Assembly: GCF_015235415.1 (NCBI RefSeq)
Contig: NZ_JADGLL010000033.1
Coordinates: 1 to 32,006, forward strand
Direction: 5' to 3'
Source of the DNA: Microbacterium paludicola
GTDB lineage: Bacteria; Actinomycetota; Actinomycetes; Actinomycetales; Microbacteriaceae
Length of the DNA: 32,006 nucleotides
Shown: in pieces, positions 7,042 through 14,969 of the stretch
How positions within the stretch are numbered: position 1 is the first letter of the stretch
Layout of the letters: each line of letters begins with the position of its first letter
Made by a program: the position numbers and the translations under genes
The notes under the pieces: model-generated
What the model was told of the DNA's origin: nothing
The model's database searches: none
The model's input: only the letters and a program-made list of their open reading frames with translations

Positions 7042-8456
7042 CACGGGCCGGTCGTGCACCACGAGATGTCGAACCCGGCGAGCACCGACACCTCTTCGCC
7101 CGAATCGACCTCGACGATGTGGGTCTGCAGGGTCCGCGGCATCGGCAGGCCGCCGACGTCGTACGGGTTGTTCACGATGTCGGGGGCGACGAGGGCGGCG
7201 ACATAGCGTCCGCTCGGCGAGACGCAGGCCTGCAGCAGCGCGTCCTGCGACTCTGCCTCGAACAGCGGCCTTGTTGTGCCGTCCTCGGCGACGTGGGCGA
7301 GCACCTGCGCCGCGGGGTGCCCGGCCTCGTCCATCCGCTGGAACTGCCGGATGGTCCCCGCGCGCCCCTCCGCGCCCTCGGGCACCGGTGTGACCCTGCC
7401 GAGCTGGCCGAGGTCGCGATCCGGTTCGACGAGCGCGCTCTCCTCGCCCGTGGTGAGGTCGAGCTGCCCGATTCCGGAACCGACCCGTTCGACGATCGCG
7501 GTGTAGCTGCCGCGCGCGATCGCGTCGATCGTGACGGCGCCGCCGAGCAGCGTCGGATCCGCGTCGCTCTGCGGGTCGGTCAGGATGAGCTCGCCGTCGA
7601 AGTCGACGAGCAGCAGCGCCGACGAGTCGGGGACGAACCGCCACTGGTCGACGCTCACCGCCTCGCCGCCGACCTCGATCGGCGTGGGCATCGCCGACGG
7701 GTCGCGCAGCTGCGACGTGAACAGCACGCTCGCGTTCGGGGCTCCGGACGGATCCGAGTACGTGTACCCGACGAGGTCGCCGCGGTGCGAGACCTGCAGC
7801 CCCTGCACGATCCCCTCGCCCGGCAGCTCGATCGGGGCGACCCCCGACCCGTCGCGGTTCATCACCTGCAGCGCCGAGATCCCGTCCTCGGCGGTGGCCA
7901 CCACGAGCCGCGTCGACGTCGCGCGGAAGTCCTCGATCACGGGCGCCGAGTACACCGGCACCGCGTTCTCGCCGTCGAGCGTCGAGCGGAAGATCGTGTC
8001 GTCGCCCTCCGGGTCGCGCTGGAGCAGCATCACCTCGGCGGGCGGGGCGCGGAACGTCGTCTCGAGGGTCCGCTCCGGACCGCCGCCCACGGCGCGGGCG
8101 CCGTCGATGCGCACCGTGTAGTCGGTGTCGTCGTCGAGCGGCACGGTGAACCGCACGCCGACGCTGCGACCGGCGGCATCCACCGTGAACGGCGCGGCGG
8201 GGCTCACGCTCACCTGGGCGGGGTCGATCTCGGCGAGCGCCTGGTTCACGGTCAGGATGACCCGCGAACCCGAGACCTCGATCGCCGAGGCCGGGTCGAC
8301 CTGCACCTCGCTCACGCGCGGCCCCTGGGCGAGGCTCGCCGCCCCGCCGGCACCGGCCAGCACGGCGAGCGCGCCGAGCACCCCGGCGAGCGTCAGGGCG
8401 AAACGGCGCAGGCCGGCGCGGCGCCGCTCGCCGCGCCGGGTCGGCTCAGTACTCAT
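7038..8456 (-). CDS. membrane-anchored or secreted Ig-like/beta-propeller protein
   Basis: Protein of 472 aa. The first 22 residues are Arg-rich and cytoplasmic; a hydrophobic segment at about 20-44 acts as signal or anchor and has no lipobox cysteine. Residues 46-135 look like an SbsA/Big_5 Ig-like domain (DPASAIEVSGSRVILTVNQALAEIDPAQVSVSPA... TDYTVRI). The rest is repeated beta-propeller-like blades with NRDGSGVAPI, VSHRGDLVGYTY and VSPSGRYVAALV, as in TolB/DPP-IV-type propellers. A catalytic triad is not evident. It overlaps the TIGR03943 gene by 11 bases and the glycosylase by 4, so it is translated as part of the zinc operon. It may sense or bind something at the cell surface; its function is unknown. 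Confidence 0.8.
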   Translation of the reverse strand: MSTEPTRRGERRRAGLRRFALTLAGVLGALAVLAGAGGAASLAQGPRVSEVQVDPASAIEVSGSRVILTVNQALAEIDPAQVSVSPAAPFTVDAAGRSVGVRFTVPLDDDTDYTVRIDGARAVGGGPERTLETTFRAPPAEVMLLQRDPEGDDTIFRSTLDGENAVPVYSAPVIEDFRATSTRLVVATAEDGISALQVMNRDGSGVAPIELPGEGIVQGLQVSHRGDLVGYTYSDPSGAPNASVLFTSQLRDPSAMPTPIEVGGEAVSVDQWRFVPDSSALLLVDFDGELILTDPQSDADPTLLGGAVTIDAIARGSYTAIVERVGSGIGQLDLTTGEESALVEPDRDLGQLGRVTPVPEGAEGRAGTIRQFQRMDEAGHPAAQVLAHVAEDGTTRPLFEAESQDALLQACVSPSGRYVAALVAPDIVNNPYDVGGLPMPRTLQTHIVEVDSGEEVSVLAGFDISWCTTGPW

Positions 8457-9261
8457 ACGGATCGTCCGGGGCGGGGATGGGCGTGATCTCGCGCGGCTCG
8501 ACGACGAGCGCGCCGGAGGCGTTCGTGGTCACGACGCCGTCGACCTCCACCCAGGCCCCGGTCTCGAGGTCGTCCTGCCAGCCGGGCGAGGTGACGGGAA
8601 GCGACGCGGGCTGCGCGTCGATCACGCAGTGGGTGATGACGAGGCGACCGAGCCGCATCGTCGCGTCGTCGGTCTCGTCCGGCGTGACGAAGCCGGTCAG
8701 GGTGACGTGCGCGCCCTCGAACGTGTCGGGGTTGGTGGCGGTGGAGAACACCGAGGCCCAGTCGCCGACCCCGAAGGTGCTCGTGTCGGCGGCGGCGAGG
8801 AGCACGTCGTCGGCTCCGGCGAACAGCGGTGCGGTGCCCGTGTCGCGCGCCATGGCAAGCTCGACGGACAGGGGCGCGGGCGGCAGCACGATCGCCCCCA
8901 CGGCGACGGCCGAGGCCGCCAGGCCTCCGGCCCACGTGGCGGCGCGGGACAGGGACGATGCCGCGGCGCGAGGAACCACGGGGCGCCCACGTCCCTCGTC
9001 GGGCTCCTCACCTCGCGCGGCCCCGTGGTCGTGCCCGTGATCGTGGCCGTGGTCGTCCTCCGCGCCCAGCGGCAGGGCGAACGAGGCGACGGCGCCGACG
9101 AGCGCGAGCACCGCCATCCCGATCGCGAACCACGACTGATCCGGATTGATGTAGAGCGCGAGGCGCCCGGTCGCCGCGAGGCCGAGGGTGACGACGGCGA
9201 GCACCGAGGCGAGCCCCACGCCGAGCCAGCGTGTGGCGGCGGATCCCCAGAGGTCACGCAA
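8446..9261 (-). CDS. TIGR03943/DUF1980 (YcgQ-like) membrane protein
   Basis: Protein of 271 aa with two N-terminal membrane helices (about 12-31 and 43-65), a His-rich loop (HGHDHGHDHG at 71-80), a third helix (about 110-128) and a C-terminal OB-like extracytoplasmic domain with RLVITHCVIDA (about 206-216) and WVEVDGVV. This matches the TIGR03943 family, which is usually encoded next to UPF0718 permeases, as here. The His loop probably binds zinc. The start is a TTG at 9261, overlapping the permease stop by 8 bases; a GTG at 9219 is a less likely alternative because it would truncate the first helix. It is thought to act with the permease in metal homeostasis, but the mechanism is not established. 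Confidence 0.85.
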   Translation of the reverse strand: MRDLWGSAATRWLGVGLASVLAVVTLGLAATGRLALYINPDQSWFAIGMAVLALVGAVASFALPLGAEDDHGHDHGHDHGAARGEEPDEGRGRPVVPRAAASSLSRAATWAGGLAASAVAVGAIVLPPAPLSVELAMARDTGTAPLFAGADDVLLAAADTSTFGVGDWASVFSTATNPDTFEGAHVTLTGFVTPDETDDATMRLGRLVITHCVIDAQPASLPVTSPGWQDDLETGAWVEVDGVVTTNASGALVVEPREITPIPAPDDPYEY

Positions 9262-10294
9262 CGAGATTCACCCCGATCCCGATCGCGAAGGCCGACAGCA
9301 GCACGACCGCGACGATGCCGACGAGCGTGCGGGTGGTGAAGGTCGTGCGCATCAGCGCCAGCATCTTCACGTCGATGAGCGGGCCGACGAGCAGGAACAC
9401 CACGAGCGAGCCCGGCGAGAAGGTCGAGGCGAACGACAGGGCGAAGAACGCGTCCACGTTCGAGCAGATCGCGACCGTCATCGCCAGCGCGGTCATCGCG
9501 ACGATCGACAGCACGGGGTTCGACCCGATCGCCAGCAGCGCGTCGCGCGGGATGATCACCTGCACGGCGCCGGCGATCGCCGACCCGACGATCAGCGCGG
9601 GCATCACGGCACGCAGCTCGACGACGAACTGCGCCAGGCTGCGGCGCCCGCGGCCGCCGGTCTCGTGCGCCACGACCTCGCACGTGTCGAGGAAGCGCCC
9701 CGTCAGCAGGCTCGTCGGATCCGGATGCCGGCTGTAGATCCAGCCGATCAGGTTCGCGATCAGCCATCCGCCGACGATGCGCGCGATCAGGATGCCGCCG
9801 TCCCATCCGAACGCGGCATGCGTCGTGATGATCACGATCGGGTTGACGATCGGCGCCGCCACGAGGAACGTCAGCGTCTCGGCGGGAGAGATGCCGCGCA
9901 TGAGCAGCCCGCGGGCGAACGGCACGTTGCCGCACTCGCACACCGGGATCAGCATGCCGAGCAGCGACAGGACGGCGCGCCGCGCCCACGCCCGCCGCGG
10001 CATGATCCGCTCGATCACGCCCGCGGGAAGCCAGACCTGCACGGCGATCGAGAGGATGACGCCGAGCATGACGAACGGGAGCGACTCGATCAGCACGCTG
10101 AGCGCGAGCGTCAGGCCGTCCTGCGCGCGCGTCGGCAGCGCCTGCGGGAACAGGCCCGGCGCCAGCACGTCAATCGCGATCAGCAGCGCCACGGCCGCGA
10201 GGCCGAGCCCCACGGCGACGACCGGGCCGTTGCGACGCGGACGGCGCGCCGACGGTGCCGGCGCGTGGGAGTGCGTGCGGTCCTCGACCGTCAT
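9254..10294 (-). CDS. UPF0718/COG0701 (YraQ/YcgR-like) permease
   Basis: Integral membrane protein of 346 aa with about eight to ten helices. The diagnostic motif PVCECGNVPFARGLLMRGISPAETLTFL starts near residue 117, and a second half-repeat has DAFFALSFASTFSPGSLVVFLLVGPLIDVKM. Paired Cys119 and Cys121 are typical of the family. The ATG at 10294 overlaps the zur stop as ATGA. The pairing with a TIGR03943 protein and placement in a Zur operon suggest transport or delivery of zinc or a zinc-binding compound; this is inferred from context. Confidence 0.88.
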   Translation of the reverse strand: MTVEDRTHSHAPAPSARRPRRNGPVVAVGLGLAAVALLIAIDVLAPGLFPQALPTRAQDGLTLALSVLIESLPFVMLGVILSIAVQVWLPAGVIERIMPRRAWARRAVLSLLGMLIPVCECGNVPFARGLLMRGISPAETLTFLVAAPIVNPIVIITTHAAFGWDGGILIARIVGGWLIANLIGWIYSRHPDPTSLLTGRFLDTCEVVAHETGGRGRRSLAQFVVELRAVMPALIVGSAIAGAVQVIIPRDALLAIGSNPVLSIVAMTALAMTVAICSNVDAFFALSFASTFSPGSLVVFLLVGPLIDVKMLALMRTTFTTRTLVGIVAVVLLSAFAIGIGVNLVA

Positions 10295-10686
10295 GCCTTC
10301 TGGGCCGCGCACGACTCGCACAGGCCGAAGATGTCGACGACGTGCTCGGCGTCACGGAATCCGTGCTGCGCGGCGGTGTCCTGCGCCCACTTCTCGACGG
10401 CCGTCGCCTCGATCTCGACGGCGAGCCCGCACGAGCGGCAGATCAGGTGGTGGTGGTGGCCGCTCATCGCGCACGCACGGTAGAGGGCCTCGCCCTCGGG
10501 GCTCTGCAGCGAGTCGGCCTGCCCCGCAGCGGCGAGTCCGGCAAGCGCGCGGTAGACGGTCGCCAGGCCGATGCCGGTGTTCTCGTCCCGCAGCGCGGCG
10601 TGCAGGCTCTGCGCGCTCACGAAGCCGCGCGCATCCGCGAGCGCATCGCGCACCCGCTCGCGCTGCCACGTGTTCCGCTGAGCCAT
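10291..10686 (-). CDS. zur: zinc-responsive Fur-family repressor Zur
   Basis: Fur-family regulator of 131 aa. The winged-helix recognition helix is GLATVYRALAGL (about 40-51). The metal sites comprise HHHH at 77-80, CRSC (Cys83, Cys86) and CESC (Cys123, Cys126); the two CxxC pairs form the structural zinc site. Context next to znuBC makes Zur much more likely than Fur or PerR. With zinc bound it should repress the znu genes through the palindromes at 12453-12467 and 13568-13582. The gene starts 9 nt after the znuB stop and also has a TAGACT -10-like box 6 nt before its ATG, so it may have its own leaderless promoter. Confidence 0.95.
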   Translation of the reverse strand: MAQRNTWQRERVRDALADARGFVSAQSLHAALRDENTGIGLATVYRALAGLAAAGQADSLQSPEGEALYRACAMSGHHHHLICRSCGLAVEIEATAVEKWAQDTAAQHGFRDAEHVVDIFGLCESCAAQKA

Positions 10687-10692
10687 GATCCG

Positions 10693-10698
10693 AGTCTA
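10693..10698 (-). promoter_or_regulatory. candidate internal leaderless promoter of zur
   Basis: TAGACT ends 6 nt before the zur ATG, and its first three bases are the TAG stop codon of znuB. No clear -35 element is seen. It could keep Zur produced when the upstream znuC promoter is repressed. Confidence 0.35.
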
Positions 10699-11616
10699 GG
10701 CCGCGACCCTCAGGGCGACCTGGGCGCTGCGCGCGGCGCGCGCGCGGTCCTGGCGCCACGCGATCGCGCGGCACACGACGTAGATGAGGAACGAGATCGT
10801 GGTGATGTACGGGCTGACCGGCAGGGTGCCGGCTATCGCGAGCAGGATGCCGCCCACCGCCGAGACGAAGCCGAACAGCGCGGCGAGCAGCGGCACGCCG
10901 AGCGGTCCGTGGCTGACGCGCATCGCCGCCGCGGCCGGGGTGACGAGAAGCGCCATCACGAGCAGGGCGCCGATGATGTGCACGGCGACCGCGACGATCA
11001 GGCCGAGCAGCAGCATGAACACCAGGCTCACGGCGCTCGTCGGCACACCTCTTGCCTCGGCCGACTGCCCGTCGAGCGAGTCGAACCGCAGCGGGTTCCA
11101 GACGAGCAGCAGGCCGACGAGCACGACGACCGAGATGCCGATCAGCCAGCCGAGATCCGGGCTCGAGACCGACACGATCTGGCCCGTGAGCAGGCTGAAC
11201 CGGTTGGCGCTGCGGCCCTCGTAGAGCGAGAGGAACAGGATGCCGAGCCCCAGGCCGAACGGCATCAGCACGCCGACGATCGAGTTGCGGTCGCGCGCGC
11301 GGGCGCCGAGCAGGCCGATCAGCGCCGCGGCGGCCACCGCTCCCGCGATCGAGCCGATCACGACGCTGCCGCCGAACAGCAGCGCGGCGGCAGCACCGGC
11401 GAACGACAGCTCGCTGACGCCGTGCACGGCGAACGCCATGTCGCGTTGCATGATGAAGACACCGATCAGGCCGCCCACGATGCCGAGCACGGCCCCGGCG
11501 ACGACCGAGTTGCCGACGAGCTGCAGCAGCGCACCGTAGTCGTCGAACGAGAAGACGTCGCCCCACTCGAGCGCTCCGACCATCCCCGTTCCGGCGATCC
11601 CCGTGCCGAGGCTCAC
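10696..11616 (-). CDS. znuB: zinc ABC transporter permease ZnuB
   Basis: ABC-3 family permease of 306 aa with about eight to nine hydrophobic helices, including GVSELSFAGAAAALLFGG and GARARDRNSIVGVLMPFGLGLGILFLSLYEG, the usual family signatures. It forms the membrane channel for zinc (possibly also manganese) delivered by ZnuA and powered by ZnuC. The start is the GTG at 11616, overlapping the znuC stop as GTGA; an ATG at 11583 would shorten the N terminus by 11 residues. The C terminus carries an Arg-rich tail. Confidence 0.94.
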   Translation of the reverse strand: MSLGTGIAGTGMVGALEWGDVFSFDDYGALLQLVGNSVVAGAVLGIVGGLIGVFIMQRDMAFAVHGVSELSFAGAAAALLFGGSVVIGSIAGAVAAAALIGLLGARARDRNSIVGVLMPFGLGLGILFLSLYEGRSANRFSLLTGQIVSVSSPDLGWLIGISVVVLVGLLLVWNPLRFDSLDGQSAEARGVPTSAVSLVFMLLLGLIVAVAVHIIGALLVMALLVTPAAAAMRVSHGPLGVPLLAALFGFVSAVGGILLAIAGTLPVSPYITTISFLIYVVCRAIAWRQDRARAARSAQVALRVAA

Positions 11617-12431
11617 GCGGCGCCCGCCTCGAGCGCCGCCGCCGGGATCTCGCAGTGGTCGTCGGCGTCGGGGATGCCCACCACGACGAGGCGACCGCCC
11701 GTGCGCAGCACGTGCACGGGAGCGCCGTACAGGTCGGTGAGCACCTCGGTGCGCAGCACCTCGTCCGGGGTGCCGAGCGTGAAGCGGCCGCCGGCGATGT
11801 ACAGGATGCGGTCGACGCGGTCGAGGATCGGGTTCACGTCGTGCGTCACGAACAGCACCGCCGCCTCGCGCTCGCGCCGCTCGCGGTCGATGATCGCCGT
11901 GACGGCCTGCTGGTTGGCGAGATCGAGGCTCGAGAGCGGCTCATCGCACAGCAGCAGCACCGGCTCGTCCGCCAGAGCCTGCGCCACGCGCAGCCGCTGC
12001 TGCTCGCCACCGCTGAGCAGCCCGACCGGACGCTCGGCGTAGTCGGCCGCGCCCACCGCCGAAAGCAGCGCGTCAACGCGGCGGCGGTCGCCGGGACGAG
12101 GGATGGGCAGGCCGAACCGCGTGCCCTGGATGCCGAGGGCGACGAGGTCGCGGGCGCGCAGGCTGGTGCCCGGCGGCAGGGGGCGCTGCTGCGGGATGTA
12201 CCCGATGCGGCGATCGCCGCGGCGGGCCGGGGCACCCGCGACGCGGATCTCGCCCGCGCTGAGTTCCTGCAGGCCGAGGATCGCACGCAGCAGCGTCGTC
12301 TTGCCGGAGCCGCTCGGCCCGAGCACGGCGACGAACTCGCCAGGCTGCACCGCGAGATCCAGCCCGGCCCACAGCTCCCGGCCGCGCAGGCGCAGTCCGG
12401 CGCCGGAGATCTCGAGCACGGGTGCGGTCAT
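11613..12431 (-). CDS. znuC: zinc ABC transporter ATP-binding protein ZnuC
   Basis: ABC ATPase of 272 aa. The Walker A motif is GPSGSGKTT (38-46), the Q-loop is YIPQQRPL (about 78-85), the signature is LSGGEQQR, and Walker B is LLLCDEPLSSLD followed by an H-loop in FVTHDVN. It hydrolyses ATP to drive zinc import with ZnuB. It is the first gene of the seven-gene zinc operon, starting at the ATG 12431. A Zur-box-like palindrome lies 22 nt upstream. Confidence 0.95.
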   Translation of the reverse strand: MTAPVLEISGAGLRLRGRELWAGLDLAVQPGEFVAVLGPSGSGKTTLLRAILGLQELSAGEIRVAGAPARRGDRRIGYIPQQRPLPPGTSLRARDLVALGIQGTRFGLPIPRPGDRRRVDALLSAVGAADYAERPVGLLSGGEQQRLRVAQALADEPVLLLCDEPLSSLDLANQQAVTAIIDRERREREAAVLFVTHDVNPILDRVDRILYIAGGRFTLGTPDEVLRTEVLTDLYGAPVHVLRTGGRLVVVGIPDADDHCEIPAAALEAGAA

Positions 12432-12437
12432 GGAACA

Positions 12438-12467
12438 AGCCTACTGTCGTACTGATAATCGTTCTCT
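12438..12467 (-). promoter_or_regulatory. Zur box and promoter of znuC
   Basis: TGATAATCGTTCTCT at 12453-12467 agrees at 12 of 15 positions with the znuA site and matches the general actinobacterial Zur operator form (TGAnAATnnTTnTCA). A TAGGCT -10-like hexamer (12438-12443, minus strand) ends 6 nt before the ATG, so the box would cover the -35 region and the mRNA may be leaderless. Confidence 0.75.
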
Positions 12468-12486
12468 GGGAGCGGGTCTCTAGACG

Positions 12487-12532
12487 CCGATCGCCGGGCA
12501 CCGCCCCGGTGGGAGCGGCGCCCGGCGATCGG
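12487..12532 (-). terminator. hairpin terminator of znuA
   Basis: A 13-bp perfect stem (CCGATCGCCGGGC and its complement) with an inner CCGC/GCGG stem lies 14 nt beyond the znuA stop codon. There is no U tract, so termination may be of the GC-rich actinobacterial type. Confidence 0.7.
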
Positions 12533-12545
12533 GCGCGAGAGCGTG

Positions 12546-13547
12546 TCAGCCAGCGAGGGCCTGCTCGAGCGCCTCGGCGTTCGCGGTCATCCAGGACACG
12601 TACGTCTCGCCCTCGGGAAGCGTCTCGGCGTACTCGACGACGGGCACTCCGGCCTCGCCGGCGGCGTCGATCACCCGCTGGGTCTCGGCTCCCGCGGTCT
12701 GCGTGTTCGTGATGAGCACGTCGATCTCGCCGCCCTCGATCGCGTCGAGCGCCGCGAGCAGCGTGGCGGGGGGCACGTCCTGCCCCTCCTCGACGGCCTC
12801 GGCGAAGCCCTCGGCCGTTGCGTCCTCGAGCCCGGCGGCCTCCGCCAGGTAGCCGCCGACGGGCTCGGTGAAGAAGGCGTGGGCGCCGCCGTGGTCGGCC
12901 GCGATGCCCTCGAGCGATGCCTCGAGACCCTCGATGTCGGCAAGGAGGTCCTCCTGGGAGGCCTGAATGTCGGCACCGGCGTCGGGGAGCAGCTCGCCCA
13001 GCTCGGCGCCGAGCGCCTCGACAAGGTCGGCCATGGCGTACGGGTCGTACCAGACGTGCTCGTTGAAGCCCTCGATGTGGTCGTGACCCTCGTGCTCGTG
13101 GTCGTGCGCCTCCTCGGTGGCCTCACCCTCGGCGTGCTCGTCCTCCGCGTGCTCGTCCTCCGCGCCGGGGTATTCGTGCGAGTACTCGACGGCGGTGATC
13201 ACGTGCTCGACGCCGGCTTCGTCGGCGAGCTGCTCCATGAAGGGGTCGTAGCCGCCGCCGTTGAGCACAACGAGGTCGGCCTCCTGCACGGCGAGCTGAT
13301 CGCGCGCGGTCGCCTCGTACGAGTGCGGATCCTGCGTGGGCGAGTCGACGATCGCGGTCACCTCGGCCGCGTCGCCGACGAGCTCCGACACGAGCGACGC
13401 GTAGACGCTGGTCGACGCGACGATCGAGAACCCGGATCCCTCCGCCGCACCGCCGGCGTCCGCGTCGGCACCGGCCGACGAGCAGCCGGCGAGGACGAGC
13501 CCGGGAAGGGCGAGGGCGGAAGCGAGCACGAGGCGACGACGGGGCAT
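12546..13547 (-). CDS. znuA: zinc ABC transporter substrate-binding lipoprotein ZnuA
   Basis: Cluster A-I metal-binding lipoprotein of 333 aa. The signal peptide ends in a lipobox (LVLAGC, Cys22). Zinc ligands are visible in DPHSYE (His75) and NEHVWYDP (His164), with a further His in the GGAHAFF segment. The loop between them (about 124-157) is rich in His, Asp and Glu, with several HAEDEHAE and HDHEHEG words, as in zinc-specific ZnuA proteins. The ATG at 13547 is preferred over the ATG at 13583, which would place a non-signal segment in front and overlap the operator. The gene is transcribed separately from znuCB, from a Zur-controlled promoter directly upstream. Confidence 0.95.
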   Translation of the reverse strand: MPRRRLVLASALALPGLVLAGCSSAGADADAGGAAEGSGFSIVASTSVYASLVSELVGDAAEVTAIVDSPTQDPHSYEATARDQLAVQEADLVVLNGGGYDPFMEQLADEAGVEHVITAVEYSHEYPGAEDEHAEDEHAEGEATEEAHDHEHEGHDHIEGFNEHVWYDPYAMADLVEALGAELGELLPDAGADIQASQEDLLADIEGLEASLEGIAADHGGAHAFFTEPVGGYLAEAAGLEDATAEGFAEAVEEGQDVPPATLLAALDAIEGGEIDVLITNTQTAGAETQRVIDAAGEAGVPVVEYAETLPEGETYVSWMTANAEALEQALAG

Positions 13548-13554
13548 GGGCACG

Positions 13555-13583
13555 ATCGTAGGCGTAATGAGAATCGTTTTCAA
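13555..13583 (-). promoter_or_regulatory. Zur box and leaderless promoter of znuA
   Basis: TTGAAA (13578-13583) and TACGAT (13555-13560) on the minus strand are spaced by 17 bp, and the -10 box ends 7 nt before the ATG. The palindrome TGAGAATCGTTTTCA (13568-13582) overlaps the -35 box, an ideal place for repression by Zn-Zur. Confidence 0.8.
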
Positions 13584-13622
13584 ATCGCCCCGGGCGCCTC
13601 GATCCGAGCCCCTCCCGCCGGC

Positions 13623-14945
13623 TCAGTCGAGCAGCAGCGCCGGCTCCTCCAGGATCGCCGCGACGTCCGCGAGGAAGCGGCTCATGGCGTCGCCGTCCAC
13701 CACGCGGTGATCGAACGATCCCGACACCGTCGTCACCCAGCGCGGGCGCACCTCGCCGTCGACGACCCACGGCTTCTGCCGGATCGCGCCCATCGCGACG
13801 ATCGCCGACTCGCCGGGATTGATGATCGGCGTCCCCGCATCCATCCCGAACACGCCGATGTTGGTGATGGTGATGGTGCCGCCCTGCTGATCCGCCGGCG
13901 TCGTCTTGCCCTCGCGCGCCGTGAGCGTGAGGCGCTCGAGCGCCTTGGCGAGCTCGCGCATGCTGAGGTCCTGCGCGTCCTTGATGTTCGGCACCAGCAG
14001 ACCGCGCGGGGTGGCCGCGGCGATGCCGAGATTGACGTAGTTGCGCACGTGGATCTTCGCGCCGTCGTCGCCGTCGACCCACGCCGAGTTGATCATCGGC
14101 GTGCGGCGCGCGGCCCACAGCACCGCGCGGGCGACGATCAGGAGCGGCGAGACCTTGATGTCGGCGAAGTCGGGCGACGACTTCAGCCGCTTGACGTACT
14201 CCATCGTGCGGCTGGCGTCGACGTCGGTCCACACCGACACGTGCGGGGCGGTGTGGGCCGATCCGACCATCGCCGCGGCCGTCGCCTTGCGCACGCCCTT
14301 GACCGGCACCTCCTCGATGCGGGCGTCGGGCGCGACCTGGGGCGACGCCTTCGGCGGCACGGGGATCTCCTGCTCGCGCTCGGCGGGCCACTCGGGCGTG
14401 GAGATGTTGCGGAACACGCTCGCCTGCTGCGCGTGGCCCATCACGTCGTCGCGCGTGACCTCGTTCGACGGGCCGGACGGGCGCACCTCCGACAGGTCGA
14501 CGCCGAGGTCGCGCGCGAGCTTGCGGATCGGCGGCTTCGCGATGACACCGACCGACGAGGCGACGGGCTTCTCCGGCTTGTTGCGGCGGCGGGTCTTGGC
14601 CTCGCCGCCCGTGCCGTACCCGACGAGGACGGATCCGCCGCCCTCCGTCTCGGCGTGCTGGCCGGGACCGGTCGGCTCGTGGGCGTCGCCGCCCGCGGCC
14701 GTCGCGGCATCCGCCGGGACGACCGTGATGATGGGCGAACCCACGTTCACGGTGTCGCCCTCGGCGACGAGAAGCTCGCCGACCGTTCCCGCGAACGGCG
14801 AGGGAAGCTCGACAAGCGACTTGGCGGTCTCGATCTCGGCGATGACGTCGTCGACCGCGACCGCGTCGCCGGGGGCGACGTGCCACGACACGATCTCGGC
14901 CTCGGTCAGGCCCTCGCCGACGTCGGGGAGGTGGAAGGTCTGCAT
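13623..14945 (-). CDS. dihydrolipoamide acyltransferase, E2 of a 2-oxoacid dehydrogenase
   Basis: Protein of 440 aa with three domains in order: one lipoyl domain (1-78, lipoyl Lys42 in [13 protein letters not shown]), a peripheral-subunit-binding domain (about 134-172, [14 protein letters not shown]), and the catalytic acyltransferase domain ending in [10 protein letters not shown] (His413, Asp417). It passes the acyl group from lipoyl-lysine to CoA. The single lipoyl domain and the partner E1 genes fit branched-chain 2-oxoacid dehydrogenase (BkdB-like), but pyruvate as substrate cannot be excluded. The gene starts 24 nt after E1beta with AAGGA at good spacing. No E3 gene lies in the window. 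Confidence 0.93.
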   Translation of the reverse strand: MQTFHLPDVGEGLTEAEIVSWHVAPGDAVAVDDVIAEIETAKSLVELPSPFAGTVGELLVAEGDTVNVGSPIITVVPADAATAAGGDAHEPTGPGQHAETEGGGSVLVGYGTGGEAKTRRRNKPEKPVASSVGVIAKPPIRKLARDLGVDLSEVRPSGPSNEVTRDDVMGHAQQASVFRNISTPEWPAEREQEIPVPPKASPQVAPDARIEEVPVKGVRKATAAAMVGSAHTAPHVSVWTDVDASRTMEYVKRLKSSPDFADIKVSPLLIVARAVLWAARRTPMINSAWVDGDDGAKIHVRNYVNLGIAAATPRGLLVPNIKDAQDLSMRELAKALERLTLTAREGKTTPADQQGGTITITNIGVFGMDAGTPIINPGESAIVAMGAIRQKPWVVDGEVRPRWVTTVSGSFDHRVVDGDAMSRFLADVAAILEEPALLLD

Positions 14946-14969
14946 GATGCGATCCTTACGTCAGTGCCG

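Noticed and set aside
6355..7644. A longer reading frame for the glycosylase extending to 7644
   Set aside because: The extra part lies inside the propeller gene in another frame and is Arg-rich; the GTGA overlap at 7041 gives a normal-length glycosylase.
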